This document shows, one piece after another, positions 1-8,852 of a stretch of DNA of 64,000 nucleotides (position 1 is its first letter; each line of letters starts with the position of its first letter). Both the position numbers and the translations under genes were made by a program. Below the pieces are notes generated by a model. It was given only the letters and a program-made list of their open reading frames with translations, was not told the origin of the DNA and ran no database searches. Source of the stretch: an uncultured Pelagimonas sp. (GTDB lineage Bacteria > Pseudomonadota > Alphaproteobacteria > Rhodobacterales > Rhodobacteraceae); NCBI GenBank assembly GCA_947497905.1, contig CANMIH010000015.1:44659-108658 (forward strand), in the 5' to 3' direction.

Positions 1-614
1 AAGGGTCGAATGGCACCTCGCTTGTGGTTGTGGAAACAGACACCGCCGCCGGCTTCACCCGCGGACGCAATCTGGACAAAATCGGCTGCCATGCGGCGGA
101 TACCTCTGAGCTGTTCTTCGACAACGTCGAAATTCCGCCTGAAAACCTGCTGGGTATGGAAGAGGGTCAGGGCTTTTATCAGATGATGAAGCAGCTTGCT
201 CAGGAACGACTGGTGATTGGTTGTACCTCGGTCGGCGCCATGGAAGGCGCGGTCACCCGCACCATCCAGTACTGCAAAGAGCGCGAAGCCTTTGGCGGCC
301 CCCTGACGCAATTCCAGAACACCCGGTTCCAGCTGGCGGAGTGCAAAACCAAAACCACCGTGGCACGGGCCTTTCTAGATGACTGCATCTCTGAGCTGAT
401 CGCAGGCGAGCTGTCGGTCGAAAAGGCAGCAATGGCGAAATACTGGCTCACCGACACACAGGGCGAAGTACTGGACGCCTGCCTGCAACTGCATGGCGGC
501 TATGGCTATATGCAAGAATACGCCGTCGCGGAAATGTGGGCAGACGCCCGGGTGCAACGCATCTACGGTGGAACCAATGAAATTATGAAAGAGCTGATTG
601 CACGGTCTTTGTGA
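1..614 (+). CDS. Acyl-CoA dehydrogenase, C-terminal part (gene enters from the left edge)
   Basis: The reading frame is open from base 3 and ends in TGA at 612-614, so only about 204 C-terminal residues are present. The end of the middle beta domain and the C-terminal helical domain are visible. The C-terminal motif IYGGTNEIM is of the long-chain/isovaleryl type, which has Gly where medium-chain enzymes carry the catalytic Glu. A candidate base is the Glu of GAMEGA, in the helix that carries it in the long-chain enzyme. It would introduce the alpha,beta double bond in acyl-CoA with FAD. The downstream thiolase and FadB-like genes support beta-oxidation. Chain-length specificity cannot be told. 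Confidence 0.9.
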   Translation, partial: GSNGTSLVVVETDTAAGFTRGRNLDKIGCHAADTSELFFDNVEIPPENLLGMEEGQGFYQMMKQLAQERLVIGCTSVGAMEGAVTRTIQYCKEREAFGGPLTQFQNTRFQLAECKTKTTVARAFLDDCISELIAGELSVEKAAMAKYWLTDTQGEVLDACLQLHGGYGYMQEYAVAEMWADARVQRIYGGTNEIMKELIARSL

Positions 615-672
615 CGGCTCACACCCAATTTGTCCCGCGCAGGCGCGGACCCAGACTGAATAAGGACGCGAC

Positions 673-1311
673 ATGGGAATGAAGCTCTATTGTTTTGGTG
701 AATCAGGACATTCTTACAAAGCTGCCTTGGCGTTGGAGTTGGCAAAACTTGACTGGGAACCGGTGAAGGTCGATTTCTTCAATGGCGAAACCCGCACGGC
801 GGAATATCGCGCTGAGGTCAATGAAATGGGCGAAGCGCCGGTTCTTGTGGATGGCGACATTCGTCTCACCCAATCCGGTGTCATCCAACAGTACCTGTCA
901 GACACCTATGGCCATTTCGGCGGCAAAGATGCGATGGAAAAGCTTGAGGTGCTGCGCTGGGTGATCTGGGACAACCAGAAATTCTCGGGCACCTCGGGGC
1001 CCTTGCGGTTTCTCATGAATTTTCTGCCCGAAGACAAACGCCCCGCCGAGGTTATTGCCTTCATGCAGGGCCGCATGAAGGGCGCCTATGGTGTGTTGAA
1101 CGCCCACCTACAGGGCCGGGATTGGATCGTCGGCGATGCGCCCACCAATGCCGATCTGACCTGCTGCGGCTATCTGTTTTATCCCGAACCTTTTGGGTTT
1201 GACCGCTCTGACTGGCCAGAAATCGACCGCTGGATGTCCAACATTCAGGCGCTTGACGGCTGGAAACACCCCTATGACCTGATGCCCGGCTCCCCTGCGG
1301 ACCGCGCCTGA
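673..1311 (+). CDS. Glutathione S-transferase family protein
   Basis: The 212 residues have the GST layout: an N-terminal thioredoxin-like domain (about 1-80) opening MKLYCFGESGHSYKA, with a candidate Ser for glutathione activation and the GEAPVLVDGD cis-Pro region, then an all-helical C-terminal domain. The conserved SGVIQQYL segment binds the gamma-glutamyl group in the family. It lies 58 bp after the acyl-CoA dehydrogenase and 15 bp before the thiolase gene on the same strand, so it is probably co-transcribed with beta-oxidation genes. The substrate is unknown; a role in maleylacetoacetate-type isomerisation or detoxification is possible but not shown. Confidence 0.85.
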   Translation: MGMKLYCFGESGHSYKAALALELAKLDWEPVKVDFFNGETRTAEYRAEVNEMGEAPVLVDGDIRLTQSGVIQQYLSDTYGHFGGKDAMEKLEVLRWVIWDNQKFSGTSGPLRFLMNFLPEDKRPAEVIAFMQGRMKGAYGVLNAHLQGRDWIVGDAPTNADLTCCGYLFYPEPFGFDRSDWPEIDRWMSNIQALDGWKHPYDLMPGSPADRA

Positions 1312-1326
1312 TAAAGGAAGACGAGA

Positions 1327-2538
1327 ATGACCGAAGCCTATATCTATGACGCCCTGCGAACCCCGCGTGGCAAGGGCCGCAAAGACGGCGCGCTGCACGA
1401 GGTCACAAGCCTGCGCCTGTCCTCTCAAGTGCTCAATGCGGTCAAAGAGCGCAACAATCTCGAAGGTCACGCGGTTGAGGACGTGATCTGGGGCAATGTC
1501 ACACAGGTTGCGGAACAGGGTGGCTGTCTTGCGCGGTCCGCAGTCCTCGCCTCTGATCTCGATGAGCGCATTCCCGGCCTGTCGATCAACCGGTTCTGTG
1601 CCTCGGGCATGGAAGCTGTTAACCTCGCGGCCAATCAGGTCAAAGGTGGTGCCGGTCAGGCCTATATCGCCGGTGGCGTGGAAATGATGGGCCGGGTGGC
1701 CATGGGCAGTGACGGGGCCGCAATTGCGGTGGACCCGAGCCTCGCCATGGAGAGCTATTTTGTGCCGCAAGGCATCAGTGCCGATATCATCGCAACAGAA
1801 TATGGGTTTTCCCGCACCGATGCCGATGCATTGGCCGTGGAATCCCAACGCCGCGCCGCCGCCGCCTGGGAGGACAACCGGTTTGAAAAGTCGGTCATCA
1901 CCGTGCGCGATCAGAACGGATTGGCCATGCTGGACCGTGACGAATACATGCGCCCCGGCACCGATATGCAGAGCCTTGGCGCTCTAAAAGCCTCGTTCAA
2001 GGACATGGGTGAGGTGATGCCGGGCTTTGACCAGATTGCCCTGATGAAGTACCCGCACCTTGAGCGGATCAACCACATCCACCATGCGGGCAACAGCTCG
2101 GGCATTGTGGACGGCTCGGCTGCGGTTCTCATTGGCAACAAAGAGTTCGGCGAGAAATACGGCCTCAAACCGCGTGCACGCATCCGGGCCACTGCAAAGA
2201 TCGGCACAGATCCCACCATCATGCTGACCGGACCGGTGCCTGTGACCGAGAAGATCCTGGCCGACAATGGCATGGCGATCTCTGACATCGATCTGTTTGA
2301 GGTCAACGAAGCCTTCGCCTCGGTTGTGCTGCGCTTCATGCAGGCCTTTGACGTCGATCAGGATAAGGTCAACGTCAACGGCGGGTCGATTGCCATGGGG
2401 CATCCTCTGGGCGCAACCGGTGCAATCATCATAGGCACCCTGCTGGATGAGCTTGAACGCTCTGGCAAAGGTGTGGGTCTGGCCACCCTCTGCATTGCGT
2501 CGGGCATGGGCGCCGCCACCATCATCGAGCGCGTGTGA
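1327..2538 (+). CDS. fadA: Acetyl-CoA acyltransferase (thiolase)
   Basis: The 403-residue protein has all thiolase landmarks: the acyl-accepting Cys in [13 protein letters not shown] (about residue 91), the [15 protein letters not shown] block with the active-site His, and the C-terminal [10 protein letters not shown] with the second catalytic Cys. It cleaves 3-ketoacyl-CoA with CoA, or condenses two acetyl-CoA. Length matches the family (about 390-400). The gene follows the GST gene by 15 bp and is read with the FadB-like gene downstream, together covering the last steps of beta-oxidation. FadA-type degradative thiolase is preferred over a PhaA biosynthetic enzyme because of this context. 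Confidence 0.93.
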   Translation: MTEAYIYDALRTPRGKGRKDGALHEVTSLRLSSQVLNAVKERNNLEGHAVEDVIWGNVTQVAEQGGCLARSAVLASDLDERIPGLSINRFCASGMEAVNLAANQVKGGAGQAYIAGGVEMMGRVAMGSDGAAIAVDPSLAMESYFVPQGISADIIATEYGFSRTDADALAVESQRRAAAAWEDNRFEKSVITVRDQNGLAMLDRDEYMRPGTDMQSLGALKASFKDMGEVMPGFDQIALMKYPHLERINHIHHAGNSSGIVDGSAAVLIGNKEFGEKYGLKPRARIRATAKIGTDPTIMLTGPVPVTEKILADNGMAISDIDLFEVNEAFASVVLRFMQAFDVDQDKVNVNGGSIAMGHPLGATGAIIIGTLLDELERSGKGVGLATLCIASGMGAATIIERV

Positions 2539-2695
2539 TGCATTCCCTCTCCTTGATATCTATTCCCCTCTGGGGTCTTTCTCTGCTGATTGATGCAGGC
2601 AGGATCTCAATTGGAGTCGTTTCAAGGAGAGGACGCTTCCGGTCAACCGCACCAATTGTTGCACTTCGGATTGCGTGTCCAACGTGGAGAGTGGA

Positions 2696-3190
2696 ATGAC
2701 AAAATCCGCGCCAGCCGCCTCCATTTATCAAGCCCATCTTGATGCCGTCGGGCGCGCCTTCTGGGACCGTGACTGGGGTAGCCTGAGCCAATATCTGGCG
2801 CCACAGAACAGTCTTCGAACCCTCGATACGGCCTATGCCACCCGCAACCATGAAGAGATGCAGCTGTCGTATCAGTCGCTGCGCGACAGTATCGATATCG
2901 TTGGGGCCCAAGCCTATCATCGCATCTGTCTCGAAGCTCAGTTTACAGACGCCAGCCAAACCAGAATTCTGGGTCGCCACAGAACATATATCCTGTCGGG
3001 CGGCACAACTGTTCTCGAACCCTATGAGAGCGACATGACACTTGAGCTGATCGACCAACGTTGGCTGGGCGTCGCAATTTTTGGTCGCTTCAAAAACTCG
3101 GACCTCACAGCGATTTCGCCTGACCTTCTTAGAAAACCCACTCGCCAGAGTGGGGATCAACAGCCGGATCTTTCCAAATGCCAAAGCTAG
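2696..3190 (+). CDS. NTF2-like (SnoaL-type) small protein
   Basis: About 164 residues from the ATG at 2696, which has a GGAG-type ribosome site 7-8 nt upstream; an in-frame GTG at 2675 is a less likely start. The alternating helix then strand pattern (AHLDAVGRAFWDRDWGSL; then LEAQFTDASQTRILGRHRTYIL) suggests the cone-shaped NTF2/SnoaL fold, but no catalytic residues can be assigned. It begins 157 bp after the thiolase gene and overlaps the cupin gene by 13 bp. A second protein of similar type follows the cupin gene, so the three probably act together. Function is not known. Confidence 0.7.
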   Translation: MTKSAPAASIYQAHLDAVGRAFWDRDWGSLSQYLAPQNSLRTLDTAYATRNHEEMQLSYQSLRDSIDIVGAQAYHRICLEAQFTDASQTRILGRHRTYILSGGTTVLEPYESDMTLELIDQRWLGVAIFGRFKNSDLTAISPDLLRKPTRQSGDQQPDLSKCQS

Positions 3191-3645
3191 ATTTATCAGC
3201 CATTCCCGCCCGCACAGGTTCGTCATATCCCGAGCCCTATAACAGTCAGATGCAGGGCCGGAGCCAACAGGCCTTGGGTGACGCGGGTGGCTTGAGCCAA
3301 TTCGGCGTAAACCTTGTCCAGCTAGCCCCCGGTGCCCAATCTGCGCTGCGCCATTGGCATGAAAAGCAAGACGAATTTCTGATGGTAACGGAAGGGACGC
3401 TCACACTTGTCGACGACATGGGAGAGACGACACTCGCCGTTGGCGATTGCTGCAGCTTCCCCGCCGGTGACGCCAATGGCCACCATTTGGTCAACAAAAG
3501 CGACGCCCTTGGGGCCTTTCTCGTGATTGGCACCCGCACCGACAGCGAGATCGGCTGGTATTCAGACGTCGACATGAAGGTGACAGTCACACCAGAGGAT
3601 TTCGCCTTTACCCGGCAAGATGGTTCGCCGTTGGAGGACACATGA
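3178..3645 (+). CDS. Cupin domain protein
   Basis: The 155-residue protein carries a single cupin barrel. Motif 1 reads ALRHWHEKQDEFLMVTEGTLTL with the His-X-His and Glu metal ligands, and motif 2 lies in FPAGDANGHHLVN with the third His. It is therefore probably a metal-binding small-molecule enzyme or sugar-binding protein. The gene overlaps the preceding NTF2-like gene by 13 bp and the following one by 4 bp (ATGA), so the three are translationally coupled. No substrate can be assigned from sequence. Confidence 0.88.
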   Translation: MPKLDLSAIPARTGSSYPEPYNSQMQGRSQQALGDAGGLSQFGVNLVQLAPGAQSALRHWHEKQDEFLMVTEGTLTLVDDMGETTLAVGDCCSFPAGDANGHHLVNKSDALGAFLVIGTRTDSEIGWYSDVDMKVTVTPEDFAFTRQDGSPLEDT

Positions 3646-4079
3646 CCTTTGACGATGCCGCCTTTGAGGATCTTCTGGCCGATATCACTGAACCGTTTCT
3701 GACCGGTGATTATGCGCGCTGGCGCAATCGGTTGCGCTTGCCCTGCACCTTTGTCACCCAAGCCGGCCCCATTACCCTTGCCTCTGAGGACGACGTCGAG
3801 CGCAGCTTTGCCATGTACCAAATGGCGGTGCGCAGCATGGGGCTCGCCCATGTCCATCACAAACCGCTTCACTTTGATCCCTGCCCCGATGGCACGGTCA
3901 TCATCACCTATGAAACCAATATCCTGCGCCGCGACGGTTCGCGGATCATGCCGCCCTATACGGCCTCGGCGCTTGTTCACCCAGACGACGGCACCTGGCG
4001 TCTGTCTTCCATCATGAACGCCATGGGCCACCACCATTGGACCGGCACCCATCCTTTTCTTTCCGGAGATCAAGAATGA
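3642..4079 (+). CDS. NTF2-like small protein
   Basis: The 145-residue protein opens with a helical segment (DAAFEDLLADITEPFLTGDYARWRNRL), then strands including HVHHKPLHFDPCPDGTVIITYETNILRRDG, consistent with the NTF2/SnoaL fold. The stretch RDGSRIMPPYTASALVHPDDGTW is typical of such proteins ending a sheet. It overlaps the cupin gene by 4 bp at its start and the FadB-like gene by 4 bp (ATGA) at its end, tying the trio into the beta-oxidation transcript. No enzymatic residues are recognised and the function is unknown. Confidence 0.7.
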   Translation: MTFDDAAFEDLLADITEPFLTGDYARWRNRLRLPCTFVTQAGPITLASEDDVERSFAMYQMAVRSMGLAHVHHKPLHFDPCPDGTVIITYETNILRRDGSRIMPPYTASALVHPDDGTWRLSSIMNAMGHHHWTGTHPFLSGDQE

Positions 4080-6274
4080 CTGACTTCACTATGCAAACCG
4101 ACGCAGACGGCGTCGCAGTGATCACCTGGAACGTGGTCGAAAAATCGATGAATGTTCTTAATCTTGAGGCTCTTGAGCTGCTGAACGCACTGGTGGATCA
4201 GGCGCTGGCAGATGAGGCGGTCAAGGGCATTGTCATCACCTCGGGCAAAGACAGCTTTGCCGGTGGCATGGATCTGAATGTCATCGCCAAAATGAAGGAA
4301 ATGGCAGGCGACAACCCGGCTCAGGGTCTGTTTGACGGCATCATGCAGATGCACGCGGTTCTGCGCAAAATCGAACGCGCCGGGATGGATCCGAAAACCA
4401 ACAAGGGCGGCAAACCGATTGCCACCGCCCTGCCCGGCACGGCGCTTGGGATTGGTCTGGAAATCCCGCTGTCGACCCACCGCATTTTTGCCGCCGACAA
4501 CCCCAAGGCCAAAATCGGCCTGCCCGAAATCCTTGTCGGCATTTTCCCCGGAGCAGGCGGCACCACCCGTCTAGCGCGCAAGCTGGGCGCAATGGGCGCC
4601 TCGCCGTTCCTGCTGGAAGGCAAACTGTCGAACCCGAAGAAAGCCAAATCGGCAGGCATCATTGATGAAGTGGTCGAAGACCCTCTCGCTGCTGCAAAAG
4701 AGTGGGTATTGAACGCCAAAGACGCCGACATCCTCAAGCCATGGGATGCGAAGGGTTACAAAATGCCCGGCGGCACGCCCTACCACCCAGCTGGTTTCAT
4801 GACCTTTGTTGGCGCATCGGCCATGGTCAACGGCAAAACCAAAGGTGTCTACCCCGCCGCCAAGGCCATGCTTTCGGCCGTGTACGAAGGCGCCATGGTG
4901 CCCTTTGACACAGCGCTGAAAATCGAGGCGCGTTGGTTCGTCAATGTGCTGATGAACCCCTCGTCTGGCGCCATGATCCGCTCGCTGTTCATCAACAAAG
5001 AGGCGCTGGAAAAAGGGGCCGTGCGTCCCACCGATGTGGCCGACCAAAGCGTCAAGAAGGTTGGTGTTCTTGGGGCTGGCATGATGGGTGCAGGCATTGC
5101 GCTTGTCTCGGCGCAGGCCGGGATTGAGGTTGTTCTGATCGACCAGAACCAGGAGGCCGCAGATCGCGGCAAAGCCTATTCCGAAACCTACATGGACAAA
5201 GGCATCAAACGCGGCAAAGCCACGGCTGAAAAGAAAGAGGCTCTGCTGTCCCAGATCACGGCGACAACCGATCTTGAAGCGCTGAAGGGGTGTGATCTGA
5301 TTGTTGAGGCCGTGTTTGAAGATCCCAAGGTCAAGGCTGAGATGACCCAGAAGGTCGAAGCCATTATTGGCGAAGACTGCATCTTTGCCACCAACACCTC
5401 GACCCTGCCCATCAGCGATCTGGCCAAAGCCAGCGCGCGCCCCGACCAGTACATTGGCATTCACTTCTTCTCGCCCGTTGAGAAAATGCTGCTGGTGGAA
5501 ATCATCAAGGGCAAAGAAACCGGCGATCGCGCCGTGGCCAAAGCCTTGGATTTTGTACGCCAGATCCGCAAGACCCCGATTGTGGTGAACGATGCGCGGT
5601 TCTTCTACGCCAACCGCTGTATCATTCCTTACATCAACGAAGGCATTCGCATGGTGAAAGAGGGCGTGGCCCCGGCACTGATAGAAAACGCCGCCAAGAT
5701 GGTCGGCATGCCGCTGGGCCCACTGCAGTTGGTTGACGAAACATCGATTGACCTTGGTGCAAAAATTGCCCGCGCCACCAAGGCCGCGATGGGGGATGCC
5801 TATCCTGACGAGGCCGTGGATGAGGTAATCTTCTGGATGGAAGGCGAAGGCCGTCTGGGACGCAAGGCCAATGCAGGTTTCTATGACTACGACGAAAAAG
5901 GCAAACGTCAGGGTCTGTCCGAAGCCGTCGCTGCGCAATATCCGCAAGGCGACGATCAGCCCGACCTGATCGACGTCCAGCATCGCCTCTTGTTTGCCCA
6001 ATCGCTCGAAGCGGTACGCGCGCTGGAAGAAGGCGTGTTGATGGACATCCGCGAAGGTGACGTCGGCGCGATCCTGGGCTGGGGCTTTGCCCCGTGGTCC
6101 GGTGGCCCGCTGAGCTGGCTCGACATGATCGGCGCGCCCTATGCCGCCGAACGCTGTGACCAGTTGCAAGAGGCCTTTGGTGACCGCTTTGCCTGTCCCG
6201 CTCTGCTGCGTGACATGGGCGACAAAAACCAGAGCTTCTATGGGCGGTTTGGCGCACAGGAAAAAGCGGCCTAA
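4076..6274 (+). CDS. fadB: Multifunctional fatty-acid oxidation protein: enoyl-CoA hydratase / 3-hydroxyacyl-CoA dehydrogenase
   Basis: The start is the ATG at 4076, overlapping the previous stop as ATGA; the product has 732 residues. Residues about 1-300 are a crotonase domain (oxyanion-hole GTALGIGLEIPLSTHR, acid/base region GLPEILVGIFPGAGGTTRL). From about 326 a Rossmann domain has KKVGVLGAGMMGAGIA, with the dehydrogenase His in GIHFFSPVEKMLLVEI. Two C-terminal 3-hydroxyacyl-CoA dehydrogenase domains follow (VNDARFFYANR; GRLGRKANAGFYDY). It hydrates enoyl-CoA and oxidises the 3-hydroxy product with NAD+. Length and order fit FadB/FadJ proteins. It is the last gene of the operon before a strong terminator. 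Confidence 0.95.
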   Translation: MTDFTMQTDADGVAVITWNVVEKSMNVLNLEALELLNALVDQALADEAVKGIVITSGKDSFAGGMDLNVIAKMKEMAGDNPAQGLFDGIMQMHAVLRKIERAGMDPKTNKGGKPIATALPGTALGIGLEIPLSTHRIFAADNPKAKIGLPEILVGIFPGAGGTTRLARKLGAMGASPFLLEGKLSNPKKAKSAGIIDEVVEDPLAAAKEWVLNAKDADILKPWDAKGYKMPGGTPYHPAGFMTFVGASAMVNGKTKGVYPAAKAMLSAVYEGAMVPFDTALKIEARWFVNVLMNPSSGAMIRSLFINKEALEKGAVRPTDVADQSVKKVGVLGAGMMGAGIALVSAQAGIEVVLIDQNQEAADRGKAYSETYMDKGIKRGKATAEKKEALLSQITATTDLEALKGCDLIVEAVFEDPKVKAEMTQKVEAIIGEDCIFATNTSTLPISDLAKASARPDQYIGIHFFSPVEKMLLVEIIKGKETGDRAVAKALDFVRQIRKTPIVVNDARFFYANRCIIPYINEGIRMVKEGVAPALIENAAKMVGMPLGPLQLVDETSIDLGAKIARATKAAMGDAYPDEAVDEVIFWMEGEGRLGRKANAGFYDYDEKGKRQGLSEAVAAQYPQGDDQPDLIDVQHRLLFAQSLEAVRALEEGVLMDIREGDVGAILGWGFAPWSGGPLSWLDMIGAPYAAERCDQLQEAFGDRFACPALLRDMGDKNQSFYGRFGAQEKAA

Positions 6275-6292
6275 TTCGCCTCTTACTTTCTC

Positions 6293-6337
6293 AAAAAAAA
6301 GAGCCCCCCAGTCCAACCGGATTGGGGGGCTTTTTTT
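6293..6337. terminator. Bidirectional rho-independent terminator between fadB and glpD
   Basis: A 13-bp stem (AGCCCCCCA/TGGGGGGCT extended by GTCC/GGAT with one G-T pair) has an AACC loop. It is preceded by eight A and followed by seven T, so it works in both directions for the two convergent genes. Confidence 0.93.
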
Positions 6338-6353
6338 CAGAAGGACCTGCGTA

Positions 6354-7928
6354 TCAAACGCTTTGGTTCCGCGTCATCCATGCCGCGACAGCCGCGCGTT
6401 CATCCTCATTCAACCGCAGCCCCAGCTTTCCGCGCCGCCACAGCACATCTTCCGCCGCGCATGCGAACTCATTGTCTACCAACCAGCGCAGTTCTGCTTC
6501 TGTCAGGGTCGCACCAAAGGCCTGCCCCAGATCAGCTGCCGATGTGGCCTCGCCGAGAATTTTCCGGGAGTCCGTGCCATAGGTCTTGATCAACCGCCGC
6601 GCCCATGCCGCATCCAGAAACGCATAATCGCGCTGAAGGTCCGCCATCAGTTTCGCTGCGCCATCCACAGGGAAATCACCACCGGGCAGGGTTACGCCAG
6701 CCGTCCACACGCCGGGAAGGTTCGGGAAATGCTCGCCAATCTTCTCCAGAGCGCTTTCGGCCAAGCGACGATAGGTGGTGATTTTGCCGCCAAACACGTG
6801 CAGCACCGGCGCACCGCCTGCGGTATCCACCTTCAGCACGTAATCCCGGGTCGCCGCCGTCGCACTGGACGCGCCATCATCGTACAAAGGGCGCACGCCA
6901 GAATAGGTCCAGACCACATCCTCCGCACTGATCTGGCGCTCGAAATAGCCATTGGCGAATTGGATGAGATAGTCCTGCTCTTCCGCAGAAATCGCCGGTT
7001 TTTCGGTCAGATCCGTGTGTTCCGCATCGGTGGTCCCGATCAGCGTGAAATCTTCCTCATAGGGAATGGCAAAGATGATCCGGCCATCGGTGCCTTGGAA
7101 GAAATAACATTTTTCGTGGTCATAAAGCTTGGGCACAACGATATGGCTGCCACGCACCAGACGCACGTTTTCCTGACTGTTCAGGCGCAGCTTCGACCGC
7201 AACACATCCCCAACCCAAGGCCCTGCCGCATTGACCAGCATTTTTGCATAATGGGTCGTCTCTTCTCCGCTGCGCATATCGCGGGTCAGAACCTGCCAGC
7301 CGCCTTCGATGCGCTCTGCCGAAACAACCTGCGTGCGTACCATGATTTCCGCGCCACGTGCCTCAGCATCGCGGGCATTCAACACAACCAGTCGCGCATC
7401 CTGAATCCAGCAATCCGAATATTCATAGGCGGTCTCAAACCGGGGCTGCAGCGGGGCCCCCTCAGGCGACTCTTTCAATCCAACGGTTTTGGTCCCCGGC
7501 AGAACCTTTCGGCCCCCGAGATTGTCATACATGAACAACCCAAGCCGGATCAGCCAGGCCGGGCGCCGCCCCTTCATCCAGGGCATAAAGGTTGTCAGCA
7601 GTTTTGAGGTGGGTGTGCTGCTCTCAAACCGCATATCTTTGTGATAGGGCAGAACAAAACGCATCGGCCAACTGATGTGCGGCATGGCTCGCAACAGGGT
7701 TTCGCGCTCGATCAGCGCCTCGCGCACCAGTCGGAACTCAAAATACTCAAGATAGCGCAACCCTCCGTGAAACAGCTTGGTGGACGCCGACGAGGTGGCC
7801 GAGGCCAGATCGTGCATTTCCGCCAACCGCACCGTAAGCCCGCGCCCAACCGCATCCCGTGCGATCCCGCAGCCATTGATGCCACCTCCGATGACAAACA
7901 GGTCCACCATGTTACGCGCGTCGCTCAT
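6354..7928 (-). CDS. glpD: FAD-dependent glycerol-3-phosphate dehydrogenase
   Basis: The 524-residue protein starts at ATG 7928 behind an AGGAG site. It has the N-terminal FAD motif FVIGGGINGCGIARDAVGRG, the family block SSASTKLFHGGLRYLE, and the second signature LVRGSHIVVP with YEEDFTLIGTTD, followed by the helical C-terminal domain. It oxidises sn-glycerol 3-phosphate to dihydroxyacetone phosphate at the membrane and passes electrons to quinone. It is divergent from a DeoR/GlpR-type repressor gene, with an inverted repeat in the 117-bp spacer, so it is probably repressed by that protein. Length matches GlpD (about 500-530). Confidence 0.96.
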   Translation of the reverse strand: MSDARNMVDLFVIGGGINGCGIARDAVGRGLTVRLAEMHDLASATSSASTKLFHGGLRYLEYFEFRLVREALIERETLLRAMPHISWPMRFVLPYHKDMRFESSTPTSKLLTTFMPWMKGRRPAWLIRLGLFMYDNLGGRKVLPGTKTVGLKESPEGAPLQPRFETAYEYSDCWIQDARLVVLNARDAEARGAEIMVRTQVVSAERIEGGWQVLTRDMRSGEETTHYAKMLVNAAGPWVGDVLRSKLRLNSQENVRLVRGSHIVVPKLYDHEKCYFFQGTDGRIIFAIPYEEDFTLIGTTDAEHTDLTEKPAISAEEQDYLIQFANGYFERQISAEDVVWTYSGVRPLYDDGASSATAATRDYVLKVDTAGGAPVLHVFGGKITTYRRLAESALEKIGEHFPNLPGVWTAGVTLPGGDFPVDGAAKLMADLQRDYAFLDAAWARRLIKTYGTDSRKILGEATSAADLGQAFGATLTEAELRWLVDNEFACAAEDVLWRRGKLGLRLNEDERAAVAAWMTRNQSV

Positions 7929-7993
7929 CCCGACTCTCCTGATCTGATTGGCGCCTTGATGCCCGAGTCGCGCACAAAAGGAAAGAATTAGAT

Positions 7994-8026
7994 TTTCGTT
8001 TTTCAGAATAACGCGTATAAACGAAA
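7994..8026. promoter_or_regulatory. Candidate GlpR operator in the glpD/glpR divergent promoter
   Basis: An inverted repeat, TTTCGTTT (7994-8001) and AAACGAAA (8019-8026) with a 17-nt spacer, lies midway between the two divergent genes. TTTCGTTT-like arms are common in operators of DeoR-family repressors. That the neighbouring repressor binds here is inference. Confidence 0.6.
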
Positions 8027-8045
8027 CAAAAAGGAACAAATCACC

Positions 8046-8801
8046 ATGAACACGCGCCACCGCGACATTCTCGATCTGCTGCGCCAAACCGGAGAAGTGA
8101 GCGTTGACGGGCTTGCCGCACAGTTTGGTGTCTCTCTGCAAACCATCCGCCGGGATCTGACCGAACTGGCCGAGGCCGGGCGTCTTGAAAGGGTCCATGG
8201 TGGCGCGGTGCTGCCCTCGGGCGTGACGAATATTGGCTATGAGGAACGGCGCGCGCTGAACCAACAGGCCAAGCGTTCAATAGGCGAGCGCTGTGCCCGG
8301 CTCATCCCAAATGACTGCGCCCTGTTTCTGGGCATTGGCACCACAACAGAAGCGGTGGCAACCGCATTGATCCATCACCGCAATCTCATGGTGGTGACCA
8401 ACAACATGACGGTGGCCACGATCCTCGGCGCCAATGCCGAGTGCGAGACAATTGTCACCGGGGGGCATCTGCGCGCGGCGGATGGCGGGTTGGTTGGTCC
8501 TTTAGCTGTCGAAAGCCTGCACAGGTTCAAATTTGATTTTGGCATAATCGGTTGTTCGGCCTTGGATGCAGACGGCGATATGATGGATTTTGATCTCAAC
8601 GAGGTCATGGTCAGCCAAGAGGTGCTGCGCCGATCGCGGCGCAAATTCCTCGTTTGCGATCACTCCAAACTGACGCGAAGCGCTCCTGCGCGCATCGCCT
8701 CTCTGGCCGAGCTTGATACCATGGTCACCGATGTGTCGCTCTCAAGCGCACTGCACACCCTCTGCACCGATCACAACACCCAGATCGACAGCGCCACCTG
8801 A
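8046..8801 (+). CDS. glpR: DeoR/GlpR-family transcriptional repressor
   Basis: The 251-residue protein has an N-terminal DeoR helix-turn-helix (MNTRHRDILDLLRQTGEVSVDGLAAQFGVSLQTIRRDLTEL, then the family wing ERVHGGAVLP) and a C-terminal sugar-phosphate-sensing domain (FLGIGTTTEAVA; VTNNMTVATIL; GGHLRAADGGLVG; VCDHSKL). Length is standard. It is divergent from glpD, so it is best read as the glycerol-3-phosphate-responsive repressor of glpD. No glycerol transporter or kinase gene is in the window, so those would be elsewhere or carried by another operon. Confidence 0.9.
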   Translation: MNTRHRDILDLLRQTGEVSVDGLAAQFGVSLQTIRRDLTELAEAGRLERVHGGAVLPSGVTNIGYEERRALNQQAKRSIGERCARLIPNDCALFLGIGTTTEAVATALIHHRNLMVVTNNMTVATILGANAECETIVTGGHLRAADGGLVGPLAVESLHRFKFDFGIIGCSALDADGDMMDFDLNEVMVSQEVLRRSRRKFLVCDHSKLTRSAPARIASLAELDTMVTDVSLSSALHTLCTDHNTQIDSAT

Positions 8802-8802
8802 C

Positions 8803-8844
8803 GGGACGGGGGGCGGGGCGAGGTCCGCAGGACAAGCGACGTCC
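8803..8844 (+). repeat. Structured intergenic repeat, copy R1
   Basis: The arm GGGACGGGGGGCGGGGCGA (8803-8821) is one of four near-identical 19-mers in the window. It is followed by an inner hairpin GTCC-GCA-GGAC (8823-8833) and a 3' box AAGCGAC. An outer stem GGACG (8804-8808) with CGTCC (8840-8844) can close the element. It sits in the 51-bp space between convergent glpR and a VOC gene. Other copies: 29722, 36034 and 61137. Confidence 0.8.
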
Positions 8845-8852
8845 AGCCGGCG

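Noticed and set aside
4571..6316. 581-codon open frame on the minus strand
   Set aside because: It lies wholly antisense to fadB, has the odd His/Gln/Gly-rich composition of a GC-codon shadow, and crosses the terminator.
6141..7607. 488-codon open frame on the plus strand
   Set aside because: It is antisense to glpD and spans the strong fadB terminator; composition is that of a shadow.
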